Source of the DNA: Pigoraptor chileana
Taxonomy: Eukaryota; Opisthokonta; Filasterea
Direction: 5' to 3'
Length of the DNA: 23,743 nucleotides
NCBI GenBank assembly: GCA_943704495.1
Contig: CALSCR010001296.1
Coordinates: 1 to 23,743 of the forward strand
Shown: piece after piece, positions 1 to 8,198 of the stretch
Layout: every line of letters starts with the position of its first letter
Position numbering within the stretch: position 1 is the first letter of the stretch
Notes under the pieces: model-generated
Databases searched by the model: none
Told to the model about the DNA's origin: nothing
What the model saw: only the letters and a program-made list of their open reading frames with translations
Translations under genes and position numbers: made by a program

Positions 1-68
<68 letters not shown>
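1..68. repeat. (CT)n microsatellite, about 34 units
   Basis: An uninterrupted CT dinucleotide run fills the left edge of the window and probably continues beyond it. It lies upstream of a splice acceptor at 169-170, so it may be inside an intron of the transposase gene that ends at 521. Confidence 0.97.
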
Positions 69-72
<4 letters not shown>

Positions 73-170
73 CTTACGTAAACATATCGACATTTTGTTC
101 ACCATGTGTGCTTTAATTATGTGGCTAACAGATTTGTTTCTTATTTCTGTATAAATCAAATCCACTTCAG

Positions 171-521
171 GAGCTTGAAGCTTTTCTGCCTCCGCCTTCT
201 GAAGTGGATCCCGACCTCGTCAGAAAGGCAATTCTCAGCGTTCGTCAGAGTGCAGAGTGGGGCATGCGCAGCGTACAAGGTCCATTCCAACGGCTTGTGG
301 TACCCCTCCCTCGTGAGGCTGATCGTCGCGCGCTCATCATTGAGACTGTGGTTCGACTTACAAATTTTCGCGCAAGGCATATGGCGCCCCGTGTTGGCGG
401 GAATCAGCTTCAGACCGTGTATTCCCCGGGATACGAGGAGTGTGTTACATCGGGAGGTCTCAAGTACACGGAGCTTTTTTCACGGAAGTTTCTTGCAACT
501 GCTGAGACCCGAAAGCGGTGA
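171..521 (+). CDS. Harbinger-type DDE transposase, C-terminal exon (partial)
   Basis: This is the last exon of a transposase whose earlier exons lie left of the window. It encodes about 116 residues, begins after a pyrimidine-rich acceptor ending CACTTCAG at 163-170, and ends at a TGA at 519-521. The stretch RQSAEWGMRSVQGPFQRL followed by VVRLTNFRARH and GGNQLQTVY matches the end of DDE-superfamily (Harbinger/HARBI1-like) transposases. In that family the E of the AEWGM block (codon 255-257) corresponds to the third catalytic acid, and the NQLQTVY segment is a conserved tail motif. The first two catalytic Asp residues would be upstream and are not seen. The reading frame is open and the E is kept, so this exon shows no decay. 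Family assignment rests on recognition of these motifs; the exon start is inferred from the splice site. Confidence 0.72.
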   Translation, partial: ELEAFLPPPSEVDPDLVRKAILSVRQSAEWGMRSVQGPFQRLVVPLPREADRRALIIETVVRLTNFRARHMAPRVGGNQLQTVYSPGYEECVTSGGLKYTELFSRKFLATAETRKR

Positions 522-658
522 TTGTTTCGTGATCTGTGGCAGTTTGCTTATCGTGTTGCGTTGCTGTGCGTACGTTTACGTATCATCTGTTTTGTTGTTG
601 CTAAACAATGAAATATGATTGAAAGGAATTGAATGTAACTGCCTTTCATTTGTTCCTT

Positions 659-2758
659 TTACTTGCGTTTTTCAGCAAGAAACTGCATCATCATCTCAAA
701 CTGCCGCTCTTGTGCAGCAGTAAAATTGTTGATCAGTCGCTCATTTGATGCGCCCAGTTCCTTGACGGCGTCAGAGAACATTGCACCAATTGTCACAAGA
801 GGGTTGGGACCAGGATTCGCCGCAGCATCCTTTGCCTCCCATCTCTTTGCGCGGGCCTCAATACTTTGACTCAACACCTGCAGACATGACATGCCATTCC
901 GAACAAAGGCAACGAAAAGAGTCATGAGAGCTGATATAGCAATACACTGCAATGGTAAGTCACCGACAAGGGTATGATGAGCTTAGACTTAATGAAAAAT
1001 GATATAGTGTCAAGACCATTGCAGGGGCAGCAATACTTACGGTTGAGAATCCTTCCAGTGTTTGTATGACATTTCGCTTCTTGGCCGATTGGCTCGTGGG
1101 ATTGTCCTTAGCCGGAGTAGCAGCACCGCTATTTCTTCTCAGAGGAATGAAAGCCCGCACGACATGATATAAACATTTTGTAGATAATGGACAGTAAGCA
1201 AACAGGAATTGCAAACAAGCCCAAAGAATGCATGTGCAGAAACGGAACACAATAGGTAGAACTGATAATACAACCAAATGGTGTCTCGGTGGAAGCATGC
1301 ACAACGCAATCAATCACACATGCGCATGGTGCAAGTCCTACTACTATCTAAAACGCTGATGGAGACCCAACATATCAAGAAGAAGCCAAAAACGTAGCAC
1401 AGCTAACATACCCATCATCGGTTGCTTTCCGCTTCCCAGCACGCATATTCACTTCCTCTGCAACTGACATAGCACTGACGCCACGACCCGAGTCGTCAGG
1501 AACGTCTGCCCGTGATTCTTCCATGGTGTCACCAGCATCGTCTCCCTGTTGTTGTTCTTGGCGGTCCCAAGCATCATCGCTGTCAGAGCCATTAGAATGC
1601 CGACGTTCTGCCCCGCCCTCACCCCACCACGAATCGTCAAGGTGTCGCGTATCACACTTGTTGTCAATCAAATGTTGTATCCGGCGTGCAAGTGTGTTCT
1701 CCGCAGTCATCATAGGGTTGCCAGTCTCATATTCATCTCGCAGTTTGTAGAATTTGTGCTTGATGGAGTCAACGTCTCTCTCTTTCCAGCCCCTTTTATC
1801 CGCTTCTGTACGAAGCGCGTCTTGAACGCGGTCCCACTCAATAGGCCCAGCAGGAAGAAGGCGTTCCATTGTTTGCAAAATGTCTGCAAATCCAATCAAA
1901 GAAATACACATTACTGAGTGTCTGGTCAAGGATTGTGAGCAGGAGAGCAACGATAAAACACATAGCATATGATGCAGGTGAGCGTCAGATGAAAAACACA
2001 CATATTGGCAGGAAAGCAACAGTAGTTTGGGGTGTCAATGGACACTGACACTGAGTGATCACAATGAGATGTCGGTCAAACATACATCTTACTTCATCAA
2101 TGCTATAGCCGACTGCCCCAGGTGCACGACCCCTTCGATGTACATGTGAAGAGTCTGAGCCAGGGCGAGACGCCCCTCCACGACCACGCCGACCACGTCC
2201 AGACTGCACATTTTCGGCGCTTGCTGTACTTTCCGAGTGCCCTGCAAACAAATGTGACAGTTAATGTGGGGCGATGCTGAATCGGAGCCGCGGTCCAGAT
2301 TACCGCTGTTATCACATACTCAATAAACGATGCAATTGACAAATATAATGACCAGTGACAGAAAAGTGGACCAAAAACGTGAGCATAATTTCAGTACCTC
2401 TGACTTCCGCTTGTGAGGAGTGTACTTGGCCGGCATTGGGGGACGGCTCACTCATAGGACGATTCACATTGGCAGCCGAGTTAGAATTGAGGGGTGGCGG
2501 CGACGTCGTATGGAGGTTGATAGGTGTTGTAGCTGCAATAGGTGTCGGATGCATGACTACGGCAGGCTGTGGATGGGTAACGACATTTTCCGAGGAAGCT
2601 GAGATCGCTCGGAACGCCGCAGCTGGGTCACTTGATTGTTGCGTTCGCAACTCTGCCGTTCCACTCAGCACATCTACTGAAGCGCCAGCCGGCACGGCCG
2701 GGACATGGGCACGTACTAGTGTACCGCGAGCGCTTGAAGAACGTGTTTGCCGCTCCAT
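659..2758 (-). CDS. Myb/SANT-like (DUF6818-like) DNA-binding protein, 5 exons, about 457 aa
   Basis: Exons on the minus strand, read in order, are 2758-2398, 2241-2086, 1883-1412, 1137-1041 and 946-659. All junctions are GT-AG, their phases match (1, 1, 2, 0), and they sum to 458 codons with the TAA stop. The N-terminal 120 residues are Ser/Pro/Asn-rich and unstructured. A trihelix/Myb-like domain follows at about residues 163-250. It starts GYSIDEVRYILQ, contains PIEWDRVQ, GWKERDVDSIKHKF and ARRIQHLID, and is split by intron 2. It resembles the domain called DUF6818 in oomycete and other protist proteins. An acidic, Gln-rich middle and a charged C-terminal helix (EARAKRWEAKD to FLAEKRK), probably a coiled coil, complete the protein. 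It likely binds transposon ends as partner of the convergent DDE transposase. An in-frame ATG at 2810-2812 could add 18 residues; 2758 was preferred as the simpler start. A host transcription factor is the alternative. Confidence 0.75.
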
Positions 2759-2904
2759 TTTAGGGACCCGATGATTCAATTTAAGATGGAAACTGCTTGT
2801 GTACTTCAGCATGCGGGCGCTGAGGTCAGCAGTGTCGTTCGGACGAGCGCGTCATCGTGACATCATCTCCAACCGCAATGTAGGGTGAGGGTTTCAAATA
2901 GAAA

Positions 2905-2962
2905 TTCTAAATTCAGATTTTGTAGGCAGGGTCTGACCTCCGATCAAATTTTCAATTTAGAA
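2905..2962. repeat. Imperfect palindrome, about 58 bp
   Basis: The left arm starts TTCTAAATT (2905-2913) and the right arm ends AATTTAGAA (2954-2962). The centre is the near-perfect palindrome GGTCTGACC (2930-2938), and the arms pair with a few mismatches and one bulge over their whole length. It could form a hairpin or be part of a transposon terminus. Confidence 0.7.
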
Positions 2963-2992
2963 AGATCTGAACTGCCTGGTAGGACCGATTTA

Positions 2993-3030
2993 GAAATATT
3001 TGACCGGTCGAACCCGGTCAGAATGAATTT
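2993..3030. repeat. Second palindrome with perfect 7-bp core arms
   Basis: TGACCGG (3001-3007) and CCGGTCA (3014-3020) are exact inverse complements around a 6-nt loop. Flanking AAATATT and GAATGAATTT extend the pairing imperfectly. Confidence 0.65.
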
Positions 3031-3181
3031 CGGAGGGCAACCACTGACCAAAACACCTGTCACCACAGTAGGCACGTGCAGAAATTTTTTCGACTTTTCA
3101 GATGACGGCATTGTGATGCCACAGCTGACACGTGCAACTCCGCCAAGACGGAGCGGCGGCGATTAGAGTCGACTATCGCCG

Positions 3182-3198
3182 GCCACTTTGAAAGTGGC
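3182..3198. repeat. Perfect 8-bp inverted repeat with 1-nt centre
   Basis: GCCACTTT, G, AAAGTGGC. It lies about 135 bp upstream of the RRM gene start and could be a dimeric factor binding site; no known factor was recognised. Confidence 0.55.
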
Positions 3199-3333
3199 AG
3201 TACTTCAGGAAGAAGCACATCATGAAAGCAGACACAACGTGTTAAAGGTCAGAAAGTAGTTACGGTGGTTGGCTGCAGAATATTATCTCGCAGATCGCGC
3301 TCACAAGACAGACTGACTCTGTCACTGCGCACG

Positions 3334-5056
3334 ATGGCACCCCCGAGGCGCAATCGTGCCGAGGGCATCGATGCGGGCGAAAAGTCTGCTGCAACGCTAT
3401 TTGTTCGAAACCTGTCGTTCGACACTTCCAACGAACAGCTCGAGTCCTTCTTCTCCGATGTCGCGCCTGTGAAGAAGGCCTTCGTTGTTACTGAGCCAGG
3501 TGCGTCGTGCTTGCGCCCCGCCATCATCGTACACTTGCTGCGCTTTTGCCCCCCATCCACAAGACTAGAATTGTATCTGTACGTCTGATTACACTCTGAA
3601 GCTGTGTGAATTTATTGTGTAGTGATTGTACTTGTTGCATGCGCTGATGCGGACTCTCTTTTTCCTGAACAGGCGAGCGGGCCAAATGCCGCGGATTCGG
3701 ATTCGTGCACTTGTGAGTGGGCGTGGGTTGCGCGCGTTGGGCTTCGGTGTGCGTCTGTCGTTGTTCTTTGTTGCAGCAGGTGCCCATTGTGCGTATTTCG
3801 GCTGCTGATTTGCGCGCTATTTTGTTGTTGTTTTGTTGGGGCAATGGCGATGCAGTGCTCTGAAGGAGGACGCTGGTCGCGCCGTGCACGTGCTTGCTGG
3901 CCGCAAACTGAACGGCCGCATTCTTAAAATCGAGATCGCAAACAAGCGCGCCAGTCACGATGAGCGACAGCGTGGGCGGGATGCCAAGGGGCCGCATGGG
4001 TACGGCAAGGATGGCGCGAGTGGTGATGTTGGTGAGGGTGGCGGCTTTGGCGGCGACGGGGAGGACGACGATGCGTTTGTGCCGACTGCGACTGTGGGTG
4101 GAGGGGCGCGCCCTGCACACGACGCCGTCGGTGGCTCCGCGGCCGATGCTGTGCGGTTGGCAAAGCGAAAGGCTGCACCCGCCCGCGCTGTCGACAGGGA
4201 CGACGGCGAGGGAGAGCGCACTGGGCCCGCTGCGGAGGAGGGCAAAGTGGGCGTTGATGCGGATGATGCGGCTGTTGTGGATGGTGGCGCAGACGAAAAG
4301 ACTACCGATGTCGACATGGATGCGAATGCGGCTGGCAAGGACGCCTCAGATGCTACTGGGGACGAGAGCGAGGCGCGGATGAGAAAGCCAAAGTCACAAC
4401 GCGCCAAACCAGTGTCTGCGTGGGTACTCGCCTAACGCGCCTCTGTGTGTTTCTGAAATCTGTGCGTGTGCAAGAGTACAGGAGCATCTGCGTTTCTTTA
4501 TGTACACCAAATCCTCACGCTTCTATTCTGTTCATTTCATCCCACAGTGAGGGCAGAACGGTCGTCATTAGCGGCCTCCCGGCCGGCATTGCAGTCAAGG
4601 CGGTGTATAAGCGCTGCCGCAAAATTGGCGCCGTGGAGAAAACGGACGTGCATGCATCGCCCGACGGTCCAGAGTCTTGTGCTGCCCATGTGGTGTTTGC
4701 GTCGCACAAGGACGCCCGCAAGGCACTCGCCGCACTCGATGGCCACGTGCTGAAAGGCAAGAAGGTGTCGGCTTCGCTCCTGACGCGACTCGGAAAGGCA
4801 CCCAATTCAAAGTCACTCAAGCGGTCGCGTGTAATTGTGCGAAACTTGCCGTTTAAGGCCGATAAAGATGGGGTGACGACGGCATTTGGCTCATTTGGTA
4901 AGGTTCTTGACGTCACTCTGCCTTGCAATGACGCAGGAAAGCCCAAGGGATTTGCCTTTGTTCAGTACGGCAACGTATTTGAGGCTGCGAAGGTGAGTGG
5001 CGGATCGCCGGTGCTTTTTATTGGTTGTGTGTGTGTGTGTGTGTGCATTTGTGTGT

Positions 5057-5087
<31 letters not shown>

Positions 5088-7904
5088 CGTGTGTCCGTAC
5101 GGGGTGGCTAGGGAGTCCCGCGCCTTGTGCCCAATGGTGTTTGGCTATTGATTATATATTTGGATCTTGATGTCTGCATTCCGACTCCCACCCACGATCT
5201 TCTGACAGGCGATTGAGTCGATGAATGGCAAGGCGCTGTTGGGGCGTCCGGTTGCCGTCGATTGGGCCGTCGCCAAGAGCCAGTACGAGAAGGCCGCTCT
5301 TGTGGCTCCCGCGGAAGCCGAGAAGGAGACGCGCGGTGACGTCGATGGTGATGAGGTGGAGGGTGAATCCGAGGAACACGACGACGGTGACGACGACGGT
5401 GATGACGACGGTAATGACGACGGTGATGACGACGGTGATGACGACGGAAATGATGATGACGACGATACCATGGACGACGATGCCAAGGAAGACGCCGCGG
5501 CAAAGACAAAAAAGACATACGATGACGTTGGCACCGGATGCACCGTGTTTGTGCGGAATGTGTCGTATGACAGCGCGGAGGAAGATTTGCAGGAGGCCTT
5601 TGAGCACTTTGGGCGCGTATCGCTGTGCCTCCTCGTCGTGGACAGGGACACGGGCCTGCCTCGAGGCACTGCGTTCATCAAATTTGCAAGAAGGGAAGAC
5701 GCCGACAGCTGCATTGAGGCTGCTCGGGTCTTGGAGGAGAAGGTCGGCGGCGTGTGCTCATTGTATGTGGTTGCGTGCATTCACTCGCGATGTCGCTGTG
5801 CACACTTTTGGTTGGTCTGTTTGAATGTGCAAGCCTGAGTGCATCGATTTTGCCGATGCGATGCTGACGTGCTTGCCGTTCTGGCTGTATATGCAGAGTG
5901 CGGACCCGCTGTTTGATCCTATCGTAAGTGCCGATTCTCCGCTAGTCGTGGACGGCCGCAAGCTCAGCGTTACGCGCGCCGTCGATCGCAACGAAGCTTC
6001 GAAACTCACGGAAACGAAGAAGAAGGAACGGGAGGACAAGGTATGCACGTCTGTGACGTCTGTGCACTGGACGAGTTGTCTCTTGGGGCACCTTGATTTG
6101 GAGTCTGTGTGAGCTTTTGAGCTGAAGCGCTGCCATGCCTCCCTCCTTTTGCGCTGTAGAAGGACAACCGTAACATGTATCTCGCTCGGGAGGGCCACAT
6201 TGCTCCTGGGAGTGACGCCGCTGCCGGCGTCTCGGAGAGCGACATGGCAAAGCGCGAACGTGCGCAGAAAGAGAAGAACGAGAAGCTGCGGAATCCCAAC
6301 TTCATCGTGTCGACCACACGTCTTTCGGTTCGGAACTTGCCGACCTTTGTGGACGACGCTGGTCTACGCAAGCTGTTTTTTGATGCGGCGCGGAAATCTG
6401 GCGTGCGAGGTCACGTGAGGGTCAAGAGTGTGAGTCTTCCCTGTGCCCGTGTTTTCTTGTGTGCTGTGATGTGCAGTGGTGCCTTGGCTGTGTGCACGCT
6501 GAGCGCGGCCTGACAGTGTGCGTGTTTGTGTGTTTGGTGCATACGCGCGGCCTGACACGCACATCTGCCCTGACCATCTGCCCCACCGCCCTGCACAGGC
6601 TAAGATCATGCGCGACAGGGAGCGTGCAGCAGTGGACACCAACGGCCGGTCCCTTGGGTTCGGGTTCGTGGAGTTTGAGGAGCACGAGCACGCGCTGGCC
6701 GCCTTGCGCGGCGTGAACAACAACCCCGAACTCTATGGCAGCGATAAGCGTCCCATTGTTGAATTTTCAGTGGAGAACCGCGCGGCCCTCCAGCGCAAGG
6801 CAGAGCGGCTGGAGCACTCGCGGGCAAATCTGCACCGGGGTAACGCCGCAAAGGACGGCGAGCTGAAGGCGAAAGACAGCAAAAAGCCCGAACAGGGAAA
6901 GGACAGCAAAAAGCCCGAAAAGGGAAAGGACAGCAAAAAGCCCGAAAAGGGAAAGGATGTACAAAAGGGCCCACCGCACAGCGACGACGGCAATGTCACC
7001 GCTGAGAACGCGAGCGCAGCAGACGAAGGTGCATCGGCAGGCGAGAAGCACACGAAGACCAAAAAGGCCAAAAAAGGCGACAAGAAGGCCAAAGCGGCAG
7101 CCGCCGACGCTCAACTTCCGGCGGACGGGGTCGTGAAGCCCTCTGAAGAATCTACCGAGCAACGCCACAAACACGCCCCCATCAACGGTAATTCTCAAAG
7201 GGGCAATTCGGGTACACAAAGGGGTAACTTCGGTGCTCAAAGGGGCAATTCGGGCGCACAAAGGGGTAACTTCGGTGCTCAAAGGGGCAATTCGGGCGCA
7301 CAAAGGGGTAACTCCGACACTCAAAGGGGCAATTCCGGCGCACAAAGGGGTAACTTCGGTACTCAAAGGGGCAATTCGGGTGCCCAAAGGGGTAACTCCG
7401 ACACTCAAAGGGGCAATTCCGGCGCACAAAGGGGTAACTTTGGTGCGCAGCGAGGCAATTCCGGCTCACAAAGGGGTAATTTTGGAGCACACCGTGGCAA
7501 CGGCAGTGCCCAGCGAGGCATGTCGGGGACAGAGCGTGGAAGGGGTGCGGCGAGTGCATCCAGGCCGTCTGCCAACAGAGAGGTTCCACGCGGGCGCCCA
7601 GCGGAAGGGACGGGCAAGCGCAAGCGAGATTTCGATGCGGTGAGTCGATTGAGTTCCAGTGGGACTATTCCTGTTTTTAATGCTCTTCTGTTGTTGCACT
7701 ATGTGGATGGGCTGTGCATTATCTACTTCTGTGATCTGCGTCCTCATTCTCTTTTTCGTGCAGGATGACGCTCCCGCCAAGAAGGGACGGCGGATCGATT
7801 CCGAGGCGCGCGATGAAGCGAAGTTTGCGAATCTCGTTGACAAGTATCGCAAGCGGCTCGTGCAGGGCGGTGATCGTGAGGCGACGCAGCGGTGGTTTGA
7901 ATAA
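3334..7904 (+). CDS. NOP4: Nop4/RBM28-type nucleolar RNA-binding protein with five RRMs, 9 exons, about 1117 aa
   Basis: Role by family: a nucleolar protein needed for maturation of the large ribosomal subunit (yeast Nop4, human RBM28). Exons are 3334-3499, 3673-3712, 3856-4423, 4552-4992, 5209-5751, 5897-6040, 6160-6429, 6599-7639 and 7764-7904; the frame is kept throughout (1118 codons). RRM1 (about 20-98) has TLFVRNLSF and [12 protein letters not shown]2 (about 259-335) has [11 protein letters not shown]3 (about 347-430) has [15 protein letters not shown] and the family's [12 protein letters not shown]4 (about 515-625) has [12 protein letters not shown]5 (about 686-785) has [24 protein letters not shown] and the RBM28 signature [16 protein letters not shown]. 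The MYLAREGHI and ADMAKRER-like block before RRM5 and the C-terminal [13 protein letters not shown] to RWFE end also match RBM28. An Asp-rich tract, a Lys-rich repeat and RGN heptads are inserted. Least certain joints are exon 3/4 and the exon 5 donor. The upstream in-frame GTG at 3265 was rejected in favour of the ATG. Confidence 0.93.
5026..5094. repeat. (TG)n-rich microsatellite in intron 4 of the RRM gene
   Basis: A nearly pure GT/TG run with a few C interruptions lies inside the 216-bp intron between exons 4 and 5 (4993-5208). Confidence 0.95.
5380..5451 (+). repeat. 12-bp tandem repeat encoding an Asp-rich tract, 6 units
   Basis: Units of the form GACGACGGTGAT encode DDGD/DDGN and are followed by a pure Asp run. 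The tract sits between RRM3 and RRM4, where human RBM28 also carries a long acidic stretch. Confidence 0.9.
6872..6952 (+). repeat. 27-bp tandem repeat, 3 units
   Basis: Each unit encodes KDSKKPE(Q/K)G. The units are almost identical in DNA, so the expansion is recent. It lies in the basic region after RRM5. Confidence 0.93.
7196..7531 (+). repeat. 21-bp tandem repeat, 16 units, encoding RGN heptads
   Basis: Each unit encodes QRGN(S/F)G(A/T) or QRGNSDT; the last two or three are diverged ([14 protein letters not shown]). The phase is kept in every unit. Ser and Phe forms largely alternate, suggesting that a 42-bp pair was itself amplified. The result is an RGG-like, Arg/Gly-rich low-complexity tail at about residues 924-1035 of the RRM protein. 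Confidence 0.95.
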
Positions 7905-8198
7905 GCCCATCAACGGAAACATCGCCATCGCAATTAAAAAAGCTGTGCTGTCAAGTGTTGTACCGGCCCACAACTGCCCGCCACATACATATAGCGACCC
8001 ATGCACGCAGAGCAGAAGCACGGGCTTGTTCATCAACACCATACGGTATCGGGTACATCCACCACGCGTAAACTTATTATTCATTATACAGTTTGTAAAT
8101 TTGGAATATACAGCCGTCTGCACAAGGAGCCGCCTGCACAAGGAGGCGCATGAGAGACTCAATTGCGACAGTGTCAGTCGTCCGACACATCCGTTCAC
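7905..8198. other. Intergenic region between convergent genes
   Basis: This 294-bp gap lies between the stop codons of the RRM gene (plus) and the NRPS (minus). It must carry both 3' ends. CAATTAAAAAAG near 7930 could serve as a poly(A) signal for the plus-strand gene; no AATAAA was found for the minus strand. No gene is seen. Confidence 0.6.
8118..8149. repeat. 16-bp tandem duplication
   Basis: CTGCACAAGGAGCCGC is followed directly by CTGCACAAGGAGGCGC, differing at one base. It lies in the short gap between convergent genes. Confidence 0.85.

Larger units (their letters stand above)
1..2812. mobile_element. PIF/Harbinger-like DNA transposon, right part; left end outside the window, right end not fixed
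   Basis: Two genes sit tail to tail: the end of a DDE transposase on the + strand (171-521) and a Myb/SANT-like DNA-binding protein gene on the - strand (659-2758), with only 137 bp between their stop codons. Harbinger elements are known to encode exactly this pair, a DDE nuclease and a separate Myb-like protein that work together. The left terminus lies outside the window, so terminal inverted repeats and the expected 3-bp target duplication cannot be checked here. The right terminus is somewhere after 2812, possibly in the palindromic AT-rich stretch up to about 3030. The element could also be a domesticated pair of genes rather than a mobile copy. Confidence 0.6.
2813..3333. other. Divergent intergenic region with palindromes
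   Basis: No gene is supported here. The region separates the Myb-like gene (minus) from the RRM gene (plus) and must hold both promoters, although no clear TATA box was recognised. Its 2890-3030 part is AT-rich and full of inverted repeats, listed separately. An open frame at 2885-3166 shows no recognisable domain. Confidence 0.6.

Noticed and set aside
106-618. 170-aa plus-strand frame starting at 106
   Set aside because: It is out of frame with the transposase exon 171-521, which carries clear DDE C-terminal motifs; this frame has none.
3524-4407. Minus-strand open frames opposite exon 3 of the RRM gene
   Set aside because: Low-complexity Ser/Ala/Pro products that mirror the Gly/Asp/Ala-rich linker codons on the plus strand.
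5927-5950. A possible very short intron starting GTAAGT inside exon 6 of the RRM gene
   Set aside because: The reading frame continues through it with conserved-type RRM4 sequence ([17 protein letters not shown]), and an intron of about 20 nt would be too short.
7196-7531. Regular short repeats as a CRISPR-like array
   Set aside because: The units are contiguous 21-bp coding repeats without spacers, in frame with an exon of a eukaryotic gene.
6767-7589. Minus-strand open frames of 135-220 aa with YPFV/NCPFE-like repeats
   Set aside because: They are antisense readings of the 21-bp RGN repeat and neighbouring codons of the RRM gene; no domain is present.
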